Source: Gammaproteobacteria bacterium MOLA455 | Lineage (GTDB): Bacteria > Pseudomonadota > Gammaproteobacteria > Pseudomonadales > Porticoccaceae | DNA: 64,000 nucleotides | Direction of reading: 5' to 3' | Assembly (NCBI GenBank): GCA_000511875.1 | Contig: AZIN01000001.1 | Span: 813,332-877,331 of the forward strand | Shown: piece by piece, positions 51,786 to 60,767 of the stretch | How positions within the stretch are numbered: position 1 is the first letter of the stretch | How the letters are laid out: every line of letters begins with the position of its first letter | The notes under the pieces: generated by a model | What the model was told of the DNA's origin: nothing | The model's database searches: none | Seen by the model: only the letters and a program-made list of their open reading frames with translations | Translations under genes and position numbers: made by a program

Positions 51786-53402
51786 ATGTTAACCAATGAG
51801 ATCTTACAGGCCGTAAAAGGCTATACCGCAAATATGCAGAAGGCCGTGACCTTTGTATTGCAAACCGGTGAGCATGAAAAACGTGCTGAACTAGTTACCT
51901 TTTTGCGCGATATCTCAAAGCAGAGTGAGCATATTCAGCTTGAAGAACGGGATATGGACGGCCTATTGCGCAGCCCCATCAGTTTTTTGATGCAAGCCGA
52001 TGGCGTTGATACTGGAATTCGTTTTTCAGGTATTCCCAGCGGCCATGAATTCAACTCATTGATCCTGGCAATATTGCATGCCTCTGGTACGCCATTAAAG
52101 CTTGATGACAGCGTTAAAAATATTATTGCTGGCGTCGAGGAAGAATTACATTTTGAGGTATTTATTAGTCTCAGTTGCCACAACTGCCCAGATGTTGTGC
52201 AGTCACTGAATCAGTTTGCTCTATTGAATCCCAATATCAGCAGCGAGATGATTGATGGCGGCCACTACCAGACAATGATTAAAGAGCGTGATATTCAAGG
52301 TGTGCCCAGTGTCTATCTGAATGGCGAACTGTTTGCCAACGGCAAGGTGGACACCGCCCAGCTTATCGATAAGTTGATTCAGCGAGCGCCACCAGCAGCC
52401 CTAGCTAGCAGTGATCAGCCGTCTCTGCCCCTGCAAGATGTCGCCATTATTGGCGGTGGTCCTGCAGGTGCCAGTGCAGCGATTTACAGCGCCCGTAAAG
52501 GATTAAAAGTAACCTTGATTGCCGATCGTATTGGCGGCCAGTTAAAAGACACTATGGGCATTGAGAACTTTATCTCAGTGACTAAAACTACCGGTCCAGA
52601 ATTATCCGGTGCGCTGCAATCGCACATGAATGACTATGAAATTACCTTTAAGGAATATCTTAAAGTGACAGAGGTTAAAGGCGGCGACATCAAGACCGTC
52701 ACCCTTTCCTCCGGTGAGAAAATCTTCACCAAAACCTTGATTATTGCAACTGGTGCTAACTGGCGTGAACTCGGTGTGCCTGGTGAAAAGGAGAATGTCG
52801 GCAATGGCGTAGCCTACTGCCCTCACTGTGACGGCCCCTTCTTTAAGGGCAAAGATGTTGCCGTAATTGGCGGCGGAAACTCTGGAATCGAAGCCGCACT
52901 GGACCTAGCGGGCATGGTTAAGTCGGTGAATGTTTTTGAGTTTATGCCAGATCTTAAAGCTGACCAAGTGCTGGTTGATAAGGCCATGGCCAAGTCCAAC
53001 ATTACCATTCACAAAAATGTCGCTACCAAAGAGATTACTGCCACCAATGGTAAGGTCTCGGCGATTGAATATATTGATCGCGCCACAAATACCGAACACA
53101 GTCTCAAGCTGGATGGTATTTTTGTTCAGATTGGTCTGATACCCAACAGCGTATTTTTGGGAGACCTGGTTGAGAAAACGCGCTTTGGTGAGGTAGTGAT
53201 CAATGAGAAATGCCAGACATCAGAAGCGGGTATTTTCGCCTGTGGTGATGTGACTACTGTGCCCTATAAGCAGATTATTATCTCCATGGGTGAAGGTTCG
53301 AAAGCCTCATTGTCATCCTTTGAATACTTGATGACTGAAGGGGATAGACTTGAAGAGTTGTTTTACAGTGAGAACGCTGAAGAGCTGGCTATTGCCTCTT
53401 AG
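51786..53402 (+). CDS. ahpF: Alkyl hydroperoxide reductase subunit F
   Basis: NADH-dependent flavoprotein disulfide reductase of 538 residues that reduces AhpC. The N-terminal double thioredoxin-like domain has the CHNCP redox pair; the FAD site is [20 protein letters not shown]; the central redox motif CPHCDGP and the NAD site [17 protein letters not shown] follow, then the [13 protein letters not shown] end motif. ATG at 51786 has AGAGGA upstream; a TTG at 51750 is less likely. Confidence 0.95.
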   Translation: MLTNEILQAVKGYTANMQKAVTFVLQTGEHEKRAELVTFLRDISKQSEHIQLEERDMDGLLRSPISFLMQADGVDTGIRFSGIPSGHEFNSLILAILHASGTPLKLDDSVKNIIAGVEEELHFEVFISLSCHNCPDVVQSLNQFALLNPNISSEMIDGGHYQTMIKERDIQGVPSVYLNGELFANGKVDTAQLIDKLIQRAPPAALASSDQPSLPLQDVAIIGGGPAGASAAIYSARKGLKVTLIADRIGGQLKDTMGIENFISVTKTTGPELSGALQSHMNDYEITFKEYLKVTEVKGGDIKTVTLSSGEKIFTKTLIIATGANWRELGVPGEKENVGNGVAYCPHCDGPFFKGKDVAVIGGGNSGIEAALDLAGMVKSVNVFEFMPDLKADQVLVDKAMAKSNITIHKNVATKEITATNGKVSAIEYIDRATNTEHSLKLDGIFVQIGLIPNSVFLGDLVEKTRFGEVVINEKCQTSEAGIFACGDVTTVPYKQIIISMGEGSKASLSSFEYLMTEGDRLEELFYSENAEELAIAS

Positions 53403-53431
53403 GTTACGCTGCCCATCAGTAGAATAGTATC

Positions 53432-53468
53432 AATGTCCCGCCTGCTTAATCTTCGGCGGGACATTTTT
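53432..53468 (+). terminator. Intrinsic terminator after ahpF
   Basis: AATGTCCCGCC (53432-53442) and GGCGGGACATT (53455-53465) form an 11-bp perfect stem, followed by TTTTAT. Confidence 0.88.
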
Positions 53469-53575
53469 ATAATCGCTACGTTACATTATTATTTGACTAG
53501 CGAAATTCTTTTTTCCCGACCGTAAAACCTAGTTAGCCCGGCCATACATAGACTGCTTGCAGCTCAATCCCATTC

Positions 53576-53650
53576 TGTCACTCCGACATAGCCTAGCGAC
53601 GAAGAATCGCAATCAGCTTGCAGGAGATCCTCCGGCTTCACTCAGGATGA
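53576..53650. repeat. Dispersed palindromic repeat-like sequence
   Basis: Begins TGTCACTCCGACATAGCC and ends GGCTTCACTCAGGATGA, with AGGAGATCCTCCGG inside. This layout resembles the widely scattered bacterial repeat that starts GTCATTCCGA and ends CTCAGGATGAC. Lies in the 279-bp gap between ahpF and nhaR. Its copy number in the genome is unknown. Confidence 0.5.
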
Positions 53651-53681
53651 AAAAAAAACGCTGCTGTTGGCAGACTTTTAA

Positions 53682-54569
53682 TTACTGAGGAATGGAATTA
53701 ACAATTTCTACAACGGCTGGGTGTTTTATTTTCCGCTCAGGCGAAATGATATAGTAACGATCAATACATTCCTCCGCCCGACCAATAATTTCCACGCCAT
53801 ATTGCGAGGCGATATGTTTTTCGATAATAGTCGGCACGGGAAACACACCGTAGCCTTCTTGGCCAAATGATTTCATCAGCGCGCTGTCATCAAATTCCGC
53901 AACTATAGAAGGCGTCACCCCGACCTTATCCAGCCACATCATCAGGCGCTGTCGAACTGCTGACTTTTTACTTTGCGTCAAAAATGGTTGAGAGGACAGG
54001 GACTGAGGGAAACCTTTCCTATAGTCGGCAGCCTTCTCTTTGGTGGCAAAAAAGGTCAGTCCACTCTCGGCGATTTGGTGAGTATAGGCCTTCACGTGTC
54101 CACCAGGCTCGAGCGGCTGGTCGGTGATGATTAAATCCAATTTATTGACCGCTAAAGAGGCCAGTAGGCTTATCTGATCTCCCTCGTGGCACACCAATTT
54201 GATCGATTCACTCATTTTCAACGCCGGTTTCAGTAGCTGGTGCGCCAACACCTTGGGTATCACATCGGTAATTCCTACAGAGAGGGTCTGCCATGAGATC
54301 GGGCGCTGGGTTTTAAGCACATTGCTCAGTTCATCACCGAGCTGAAAAATCTCTTCTGCATGACTGTAAATTAGGCGGCCCATTTCCGAAAGCTGCAATG
54401 TTTTGCCTTTTCGGTCGAATAGATCGACCCCGATTTGAGCCTCAAACTTTGTGATTTGGCCGCTGATTGTCTGAGGAGTGAGATGCAGACTAGCACTAGC
54501 CTTGGCAATGCTGCCCTCTCGCGCCACGATAAAAAAATAGTAGAGGTGGTTGTAATTCAAGGGTGCCAT
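53682..54569 (-). CDS. nhaR: LysR-family activator NhaR
   Basis: 295 residues. The opening PLNYNHLYYFFIVAREGSIA and HTH LHLTPQTISGQITKFEAQIG are characteristic of NhaR, the Na+-responsive activator of nhaA. The effector domain has the usual two lobes. It is divergent from nhaA with a gap of about 116 bases, which fits direct control. Confidence 0.9.
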   Translation of the reverse strand: MAPLNYNHLYYFFIVAREGSIAKASASLHLTPQTISGQITKFEAQIGVDLFDRKGKTLQLSEMGRLIYSHAEEIFQLGDELSNVLKTQRPISWQTLSVGITDVIPKVLAHQLLKPALKMSESIKLVCHEGDQISLLASLAVNKLDLIITDQPLEPGGHVKAYTHQIAESGLTFFATKEKAADYRKGFPQSLSSQPFLTQSKKSAVRQRLMMWLDKVGVTPSIVAEFDDSALMKSFGQEGYGVFPVPTIIEKHIASQYGVEIIGRAEECIDRYYIISPERKIKHPAVVEIVNSIPQ

Positions 54570-54685
54570 AAGCTTCCAAAATATTCGTAAAAATCGAACA
54601 AAGATTGAATTTTATTCGAATTTACAGAAGATCTCAAGACGACTACATTTACGCCACTTTCAATTACCAAGTACCCCTACATACT
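54570..54685. promoter_or_regulatory. nhaR-nhaA divergent control region
   Basis: Contains repeated ATTCG/TCGAA elements: ATTCGTAAAAATCGAAC at about 54583-54599 and TATTCGAATTT near 54613, candidates for NhaR binding sites. No clear -35/-10 pair could be set by eye. Confidence 0.35.
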
Positions 54686-55891
54686 ATGACGCACCAGCGA
54701 CTTACTTACGGATTTAAGAAACTTCTGAGTCATGATTCGGCCGGCGGCGTGCTTCTGGTCTTTATGACTATGGTCGCTATGCTGTTGGCCAACAGCCCCT
54801 TTGTTGGCGCTTATGAGGATTTTTTGGCCGCTCCGGTGCAGGTTCGTGTCGGCGATCTGAATATTGCCAAGCCGTTGCTGCTGTGGATTAACGATGGTTT
54901 GATGGCGATCTTTTTCTTTTTGATTGGGCTTGAGATCAAAAGGGAAGTCCTTACCGGGTCCCTCTCCTCCCCCTCTCAGATGGTGCTACCCGGGATTGCG
55001 GCTGTTGCAGGTATCGCGGCCCCGGCGCTGGTCTATCTCTGGTTCAATGGCCAGGATGCGGTTGCCATAGAGGGCTGGGCGATTCCTTCGGCGACAGATA
55101 TAGCTTTTGCCTTAGGGGTGTTTACGCTTTTTGGTAGTCGTGTTCCCCTATCGTTAAAACTATTCTTGTTGTCTGTGGCTATTTTTGACGACATTGGCGC
55201 GATCATGATAATTGCGCTGTTTTATTCTAGTGATCTATCAACCCTGTCACTGATCGTCGCCGGTTCAGGCCTGCTAACTCTATTTGTGTTTAATCGCTTA
55301 TCCGTCAGAAGCCAGGCTGCCTATATTATTGTCGGCACAGTAGTCTGGGTAGCGGTACTTAAATCTGGCGTCCACGCCACACTGGCCGGATTTGCCATAG
55401 CGTGGTTTATTCCCCTAAAACTAAAAAACAAAGACGGCCATGAGATGCTCCCGCACTTGGAACACTCTCTTCACCCCTGGGTAGCCTTCGCCATTTTGCC
55501 GCTGTTTGCCTTTGCTAATGCCGGCATATCCCTCACAGGTGTCTCCTTAGATGCCCTGCTCAATCCAGTGCCACTGGGTATTGCCGCGGGTCTATTTGTC
55601 GGCAAGCAAGTGGGTATCTTTGCCGCCTGCTGGCTGGCCATTAAGCTGGGACTGGCCAAGCTGCCGGAAGGAGCCACCTGGATGCAGTTTTACGCCGTGA
55701 CCATACTCTGTGGTATCGGCTTCACCATGAGTCTGTTTATCAGTTCTTTAGCATTTGAAGCTCAGGGTGCTGACTATATGATTGATGTGAAATTGGGTGT
55801 ACTGGTCGGTTCACTGCTCTCAGCGGTCCTCGGTTCTATCCTTATCTCATTGTCGCAAAAAACTAAAAACCCCAAAGGAGAACTTGAATGA
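54686..55891 (+). CDS. nhaA: Na+/H+ antiporter NhaA
   Basis: About 401 residues, 12 membrane helices, exchanging one Na+ for two H+. SATDIAFALGVFTLFG and FDDIGAIMIIALFY contain the conserved aspartates of the ion site. HDSAGGVLLVFMTMVAMLL is the standard NhaA opening. The ATG at 54686 is preferred; an upstream in-frame start adds 27 atypical residues. Overlaps the next gene by ATGA. Confidence 0.94.
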   Translation: MTHQRLTYGFKKLLSHDSAGGVLLVFMTMVAMLLANSPFVGAYEDFLAAPVQVRVGDLNIAKPLLLWINDGLMAIFFFLIGLEIKREVLTGSLSSPSQMVLPGIAAVAGIAAPALVYLWFNGQDAVAIEGWAIPSATDIAFALGVFTLFGSRVPLSLKLFLLSVAIFDDIGAIMIIALFYSSDLSTLSLIVAGSGLLTLFVFNRLSVRSQAAYIIVGTVVWVAVLKSGVHATLAGFAIAWFIPLKLKNKDGHEMLPHLEHSLHPWVAFAILPLFAFANAGISLTGVSLDALLNPVPLGIAAGLFVGKQVGIFAACWLAIKLGLAKLPEGATWMQFYAVTILCGIGFTMSLFISSLAFEAQGADYMIDVKLGVLVGSLLSAVLGSILISLSQKTKNPKGELE

Positions 55892-56379
55892 AATCAGTAA
55901 CCCCCCTTTGCATTGTGGCTGTAATTGCGCTGCTTTCCGCAGCGGTTACAGCCAGTCCTTTAACCAACAGCGAAACAAAAGAGCTAGAAAAAGAGGCTCT
56001 GAAGGGCGCTTTAGCGACGTCTTGTGAGGCACTTAGAACAGACCCGTCGAGTACTCAGGCCAGTTCCTGTCGTTACTATCTTTACGGTTTCGTTGATGCT
56101 GGACAGGCCATAGATAGAGCCAGTTTAGAGCAGTTTGAAAAGGATGATACTCAGCGCCCTTCATTTACAGAGCGAGCTTATCGCACCAGAGTCGGTGTTT
56201 TTGACGAGCGACATAAGACTGTAGAGATATTGATGAAGCCTTTTTGTATTCCCCAAGGAGAGTCGAGAGAGCGCGTTATTGACCGGCTAGCCAGGTATTT
56301 TCCCGATTCAATAGACAACCTGACCAAATTAGGCACCTCAGTCTACAAAGGTTTAAACGCGGAATATCCCTGTAGCTAA
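55888..56379 (+). CDS. Periplasmic Rap1a/Tai-like protein
   Basis: 163 residues with a Sec signal (PLCIVAVIALLSAAVTA). The C-terminal pattern FCIPQGESRERVIDRLARYF...YPC, with Cys pairs, matches the Rap1a/Tai immunity fold. No toxin gene is adjacent. The start overlaps nhaA by ATGA, so it is made with the antiporter. Members of this fold also occur without known toxins, so a housekeeping periplasmic role is possible. Confidence 0.68.
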   Translation: MKSVTPLCIVAVIALLSAAVTASPLTNSETKELEKEALKGALATSCEALRTDPSSTQASSCRYYLYGFVDAGQAIDRASLEQFEKDDTQRPSFTERAYRTRVGVFDERHKTVEILMKPFCIPQGESRERVIDRLARYFPDSIDNLTKLGTSVYKGLNAEYPCS

Positions 56380-56495
56380 GTCCTTTTTTATTACTCTAAA
56401 CGAAATAACCGATAAGCATTGAAGGCGCGTATTGAGCAACAGCCTGATTGACCTACAGCATAAAACACCGACTTAACACAGGGACTTGCAGAGCA

Positions 56496-57440
56496 ATGAT
56501 CGAGCCTATTATTCTATTTTTTGTTGTTGGCATTATTGCAGGTTTGGTCCGCGCGGAGTTGCGCCTACCGGGCCCCATTTATGACTTCGTCAGCATGCTA
56601 CTGCTGCTGGCGATTGGTTTAAAAGGCGGCATTGAGCTCGCCAAGCAACCCTTCCTAACACTGCTGCCGCAGATCCTAGTGGTGTTTACTATGGGTTTGA
56701 TTTTGCCCTTAATCGCTTTTCCGATTTTACGTAAACTTGGCAAGCTTAAACGCGCCGATGCGGCATCCATTGCGGCCCATTATGGTTCCGTTAGCGTCGG
56801 CACCTATGCAGTGGCTGTCGCGTTTATGGAAACCAATAATATTTATTTCGAAGAGCATATGCCCTTGCTTCTGGTGGTGCTCGAAGTGCCAGCAATTCTG
56901 GTGGGTATTGTCTTGGCCAAAGGCCTAAGCCAAGAAACTCAGTGGGGCTCTGTCGCCCATGAAGTATTTGCCGGCAAAGGTGTGGTGCTATTATTAGGCG
57001 GCCTGTTTATCGGCTGGATTGCCGGATCCGATGGTCTGGACCCAATCAAACCGCTATTTTTCGATCTCTTTAAAGGTATTCTGGCACTGTTTTTGTTGGA
57101 GATGGGCTTAATCGCTGCATCGAAAATCAGTTCTCTGCATAAACACGGCCTGTTCTTGGTAGTCTTTGGTATAGGTATGGCGCTGCTATCCGCAGTGATC
57201 GGAATCGGCCTTGGTTTGCTGCTCAATTTATCCATAGGCGGCACCGCCATGCTGGCGCTCTTAGCTGCCAGCGCTTCCTACATAGCTGTGCCTGCGGCGA
57301 TGCGCATATCAGTCCCAGAGGCCAATCCTACACTTTCTCTTACCGCCTCACTGAGTATCACATTTCCTTTTAATGTGTTGATCGGTATTCCCGTCTATTA
57401 TGACCTGGCAGTTAGAGCAGATGCCATTTTTGGAGCTTAG
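56496..57440 (+). CDS. sbtA: SbtA-type sodium-dependent bicarbonate permease
   Basis: 314 residues, about ten membrane helices. PGPIYDFVSMLLLLAIGLKG and HYGSVSVGTYAVAVAFME with VLEVPAILVGIVLAKG are characteristic of the SbtA (DUF897) family, which brings in HCO3- with Na+. ATG at 56496; a TTG at 56448 would add 16 residues with no ribosome site. Followed after two bases by an SbtB-like PII gene, as in cyanobacteria. Confidence 0.88.
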   Translation: MIEPIILFFVVGIIAGLVRAELRLPGPIYDFVSMLLLLAIGLKGGIELAKQPFLTLLPQILVVFTMGLILPLIAFPILRKLGKLKRADAASIAAHYGSVSVGTYAVAVAFMETNNIYFEEHMPLLLVVLEVPAILVGIVLAKGLSQETQWGSVAHEVFAGKGVVLLLGGLFIGWIAGSDGLDPIKPLFFDLFKGILALFLLEMGLIAASKISSLHKHGLFLVVFGIGMALLSAVIGIGLGLLLNLSIGGTAMLALLAASASYIAVPAAMRISVPEANPTLSLTASLSITFPFNVLIGIPVYYDLAVRADAIFGA

Positions 57441-57442
57441 TG

Positions 57443-57790
57443 ATGACAACCCAAGACAGTCAGCGTGGCCAGTTAAAAGGTCAGCCACAAAAATACAACA
57501 GCATGCTGGTAACCATAGTGACTGAGTCGTCACTGGAGGGCCAACTATCGCGAGAACTGGAAGGACTGGGCGTGCAGGGTTACACCATTACTGATGCCCG
57601 GGGTAAAGGCGAGAGTGGCTCGCGCAATGCAGGCTGGGATGCAGACAGCAATATTCGCATTGAAGTGATCTGCAGTGAGTCTATGTCGGACACCATCGCC
57701 GAGCTACTAAAAGAGAAATACTATCCCAATTTTGCTATGGTGATGCACTCCCATGGGGTCTTTGTCTTAAGGCCTGAAAAGTTTAAATAG
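57443..57790 (+). CDS. sbtB: SbtB-like PII-family regulator
   Basis: 115 residues with the PII ferredoxin-like fold. The T-loop-like stretch RGKGESGSRNAGWDADSNI is near the middle and the usual LKEKYYPNFAMVM strand follows. The C-terminal Cys-containing R-loop of cyanobacterial SbtB is absent (the protein ends RPEKFK). GGAG lies seven bases before the ATG. Likely binds and controls the adjacent permease, perhaps with adenine nucleotides. Confidence 0.82.
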   Translation: MTTQDSQRGQLKGQPQKYNSMLVTIVTESSLEGQLSRELEGLGVQGYTITDARGKGESGSRNAGWDADSNIRIEVICSESMSDTIAELLKEKYYPNFAMVMHSHGVFVLRPEKFK

Positions 57791-57890
57791 CGGTGTTGAT
57801 GGTTTCCGAAAAGTCTCTAATATTGCCAATAGCACTGTCCATAGGGGAGTCAGAAAGTTAATAAAAACTAACCAACACAATGATTAATTT

Positions 57891-59459
57891 ATGGATTACC
57901 TTTGGATCTTTATCGCATTCGTCTGCGGTTTTCTTGTTAAACATATAAACCTCCCTCCCCTAGTTGGATATCTAGCTGCTGGTTTCGGATTACATGCTCT
58001 GGGTGTTCAACCAGATGCCTCACTGCAAACTCTCGGGGATCTTGGCGTTATCCTGCTGCTGTTCACAATTGGTTTAAAACTCAACATTAGCAGTTTATTT
58101 AAAACCGAAATTTGGGCCGGCGCGGCCGGTCATATGAGCGTGATTGTGCTGCTCACCATGATTAACTGTGCTCTGCTCGGTGCTGTTGGCTATAGCCATT
58201 TTTCTGGCCTGGATCTATCTGGCGCTGCATTGATTGGTTTTGCAGTGAGTTTTAGCAGCACTGTGATTGCGGTAAAAGTACTCGAAGACAATGGTGAGAT
58301 GCGTTCTCGCCATGGTCAGGTAGCGATCGGAATATTGGTCATTCAGGATATAGCCGCAGTGATATTTGTCACCCTAGCTTCAGATATGTCGCCTTCCTGG
58401 TGGGCACTGGGGCTACTGTTGCTGCCACTGCTGCGCCCAGCGCTAGACTATTTACTGGCGCGCTGTGGTCACGGTGAGCTGCTACCCCTGGCCGGTATAT
58501 TCCTCGCTTTTAGTGGCGCTGAACTTTTCGAATTAGTCGGTCTAAAAGGCCATCTTGGGGCTCTGGTGGTCGCCGTGTTAGTCAGTAGCCATCCAAAAGC
58601 GGTGGAGTTGTCTAAGTCTCTGCTGAGTTTTAAAGATCTATTTCTCATCGGCTTCTTCCTGTCCATAGGTTTTACTGCATTGCCAACCATGGACATGTTG
58701 GGAGTTGCCCTGATCATGGCCATCGCCCTGCCATTTAAGGCTGGACTGTTTTTCCTCTGGCTGACACGCTTAAAACTGCGTGCGCGAACCTCATTTTTAA
58801 CCGCTCTCAGTTTGGCCAACTACAGTGAATTTGGCTTAATTGTCTGTTCCATTAGCGTGACTCAGGGGCTATTGAGTAAAGAGTGGCTAGTTATTATGGC
58901 TCTCAGTGTGGCGCTCTCATTTGTCTTTTCAAGTGTGGCGAATACGCTGTCTCATCGTCTATATGGGCGTTGGACGTCGCAGCTAAAGCACTTTGAGAAC
59001 CCGACACGCTTGGCCGAGGATCAATTTGACCAACCTGGAAAAGTGGCTGTTTTAGTGGTCGGAATGGGTCGTGTTGGCACTGGGGCTTACGACATACTAC
59101 AGAATGAAATGGCCAAGACTGCATGCGGTATAGACATGGATCGCAACCGGGCTGTTTCGCACTCTGAAGCCGGGCGCAATGTTATCTATGGCGATGCAGA
59201 GGATCCGGACTTTTGGTCAGACATCAACTTTGATGGCATTCAATTGATTATGCTGGCCATGCCCAACTTCCTGGATATTCAGGAAGCCCAGAATCAGATT
59301 CAGCTGGCCGGTTTCCAAGGCAAGACAGCAGCCATTGCTCGCTATGAGGATGAAAAAGAAAAATTACTCTCTGCTGGCGTCAATGAGGTGTTTAATTTTT
59401 ACGCCGAGGCAGGTGCTGGATTTGCCGACCAAAGTGTCCATCTTTTGGCCAGCAAATAA
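57891..59459 (+). CDS. CPA2 cation:proton antiporter with TrkA-N domain
   Basis: 522 residues: a Na+/H+ exchanger domain of about 12 helices (to about 380; GDLGVILLLFTIGLKLNIS, SFSSTVIAVKVLEDNGEM and VIQDIAAVIFV are family motifs) followed by a NAD-binding TrkA-N domain (VLVVGMGRVGTGAYDIL). This is the KefB/YbaL layout without a RCK_C end. Probably K+ or Na+/H+ exchange controlled by nucleotides. It follows the SbtA-B pair on the same strand. Confidence 0.88.
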   Translation: MDYLWIFIAFVCGFLVKHINLPPLVGYLAAGFGLHALGVQPDASLQTLGDLGVILLLFTIGLKLNISSLFKTEIWAGAAGHMSVIVLLTMINCALLGAVGYSHFSGLDLSGAALIGFAVSFSSTVIAVKVLEDNGEMRSRHGQVAIGILVIQDIAAVIFVTLASDMSPSWWALGLLLLPLLRPALDYLLARCGHGELLPLAGIFLAFSGAELFELVGLKGHLGALVVAVLVSSHPKAVELSKSLLSFKDLFLIGFFLSIGFTALPTMDMLGVALIMAIALPFKAGLFFLWLTRLKLRARTSFLTALSLANYSEFGLIVCSISVTQGLLSKEWLVIMALSVALSFVFSSVANTLSHRLYGRWTSQLKHFENPTRLAEDQFDQPGKVAVLVVGMGRVGTGAYDILQNEMAKTACGIDMDRNRAVSHSEAGRNVIYGDAEDPDFWSDINFDGIQLIMLAMPNFLDIQEAQNQIQLAGFQGKTAAIARYEDEKEKLLSAGVNEVFNFYAEAGAGFADQSVHLLASK

Positions 59460-59497
59460 AACACTGTCAATCGCTGAATCTTTTAAAGCATCATAGA

Positions 59498-60664
59498 TCA
59501 GCGATTGCGGCCCAAAGCATCGTGACTGGTAACCCAATCGCCAGCCAATACTGCACTCATCAGCGACACTTCTCCAGCAAGCACTGTGGCACCAATAATT
59601 TCAGCCAACTTGTGTACTTTTCCCGTGCCATTGCAGTCGAGAATATTGAGACATTCCTGCTGAGTCGGCAGGCCGGTTCCGCCGCCGTAGGTGGCGACAA
59701 TCAGTGAAGGCAGAGTAATGGATAAATAATAATTTCCGGCTTCGTCAACATCAGCAAAGATAATCGACGAAGAGGACTCAGCCACATTGGCAGCGTCCTG
59801 ACCTGTAGCGATAAACACTGCGGCTATGCCATTGGCAGCATGGGCTCCGGTGCTAGATGAACCGGCCATGAAGCTACCCACTTGGTTGATCTGTCGCGCT
59901 TTAAAGAGCACCTCTGCAGTGACTCCCATAGCCTTTTCCAACAGGTCCCCGGGAATCAACACTTCTGCAACCACGCGCTTGCCACGACTGTGCAATGTAT
60001 TGATTTGGGAATGCTTTTTATCTGTATCCATGGCGCCGGAAAGCATATAGCGCTGAATACCAGGATAGGTTTTCATAATCCATTCGCAGGCGATAAAAGT
60101 TGCCTTGCCGACCATATTTTGGCCCGCGGCGTCGCCGGTAGTGAAGTTAAAGCGCAGATAGCGCATGCGCGCTGCGGCATACTGTTCAATATCGCGGAGC
60201 TTGCCAGAGGAGGTAGTGGTTTCGGCCTGAGCAGCAATCTCTGCGAAATTCCGCTCAACCCAAGTACCAAACTCGCGGGCTTCTCGGGCATCGTTAAAAA
60301 CAAATACTGGCGCTCGCTGCATAGCGTCGTCTACTACTGTGACCTTGACACCGCCGGATTCACGCAGCAGTCGTGCACCACGGTTATAGCTAGCGATTAG
60401 AGTGCCTTCGCTGGTGGCCATAGGCACATAGAACTCACCCTGAGCATGTTCGCCGTTGACCAATAGTGGTCCGATCAGACCCAGTGGCACCTGGGCGACG
60501 CCGACAAAGTTCTCAATATTGCCAGCGGTGGCGGCGGGATCAACTGAGTAATGACCGATATGGTCTAATTTGGCGGAGGTTTTGTCGGACAAAAAATCAC
60601 GCCGGGTTTTAGCCATATGTTCGCTGTAATCGTTATCGCTGTCTCGAGGTATTCGTTCTGACAT
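59498..60664 (-). CDS. Hydroxymethylglutaryl-CoA reductase (class I-like)
   Basis: 388 residues from the ATG at 60664; an open upstream stretch is not coding-like. Catalytic features of class I HMG-CoA reductases are present: Glu in MATSEGTLIASYNRG, Lys in GDAAGQNMVGKATF, Asp in TGQDAANVAESSSS and His near the C-terminus (VTSHDALGRNR). It converts HMG-CoA to mevalonate, or the reverse. Most gammaproteobacteria use the MEP route, so this gene is notable. No other mevalonate gene is in the window. It is downstream of an amidohydrolase on the same strand. Confidence 0.88.
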   Translation of the reverse strand: MSERIPRDSDNDYSEHMAKTRRDFLSDKTSAKLDHIGHYSVDPAATAGNIENFVGVAQVPLGLIGPLLVNGEHAQGEFYVPMATSEGTLIASYNRGARLLRESGGVKVTVVDDAMQRAPVFVFNDAREAREFGTWVERNFAEIAAQAETTTSSGKLRDIEQYAAARMRYLRFNFTTGDAAGQNMVGKATFIACEWIMKTYPGIQRYMLSGAMDTDKKHSQINTLHSRGKRVVAEVLIPGDLLEKAMGVTAEVLFKARQINQVGSFMAGSSSTGAHAANGIAAVFIATGQDAANVAESSSSIIFADVDEAGNYYLSITLPSLIVATYGGGTGLPTQQECLNILDCNGTGKVHKLAEIIGATVLAGEVSLMSAVLAGDWVTSHDALGRNR

Positions 60665-60767
60665 ATTATTCTCGTTGTTTTTATTTTTGTCATGACTGGG
60701 GAACTGAGGGCCGAGGCGATTAAAAATCTCTGCGCGGGTCCATTGTGCCGCGCATTGATAACCGGAT

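Noticed and set aside
59469-59506. Inverted repeat AATCGCTGA/TCAGCGATT between the CPA2 antiporter and HMG-CoA reductase
   Set aside because: Nine base pairs with a long loop and no T-run; it partly overlaps the HMG-CoA reductase stop. Not strong enough to call a terminator.
59882-60400. 172-residue plus-strand frame opposite HMG-CoA reductase
   Set aside because: Antisense to a gene with a complete catalytic set.
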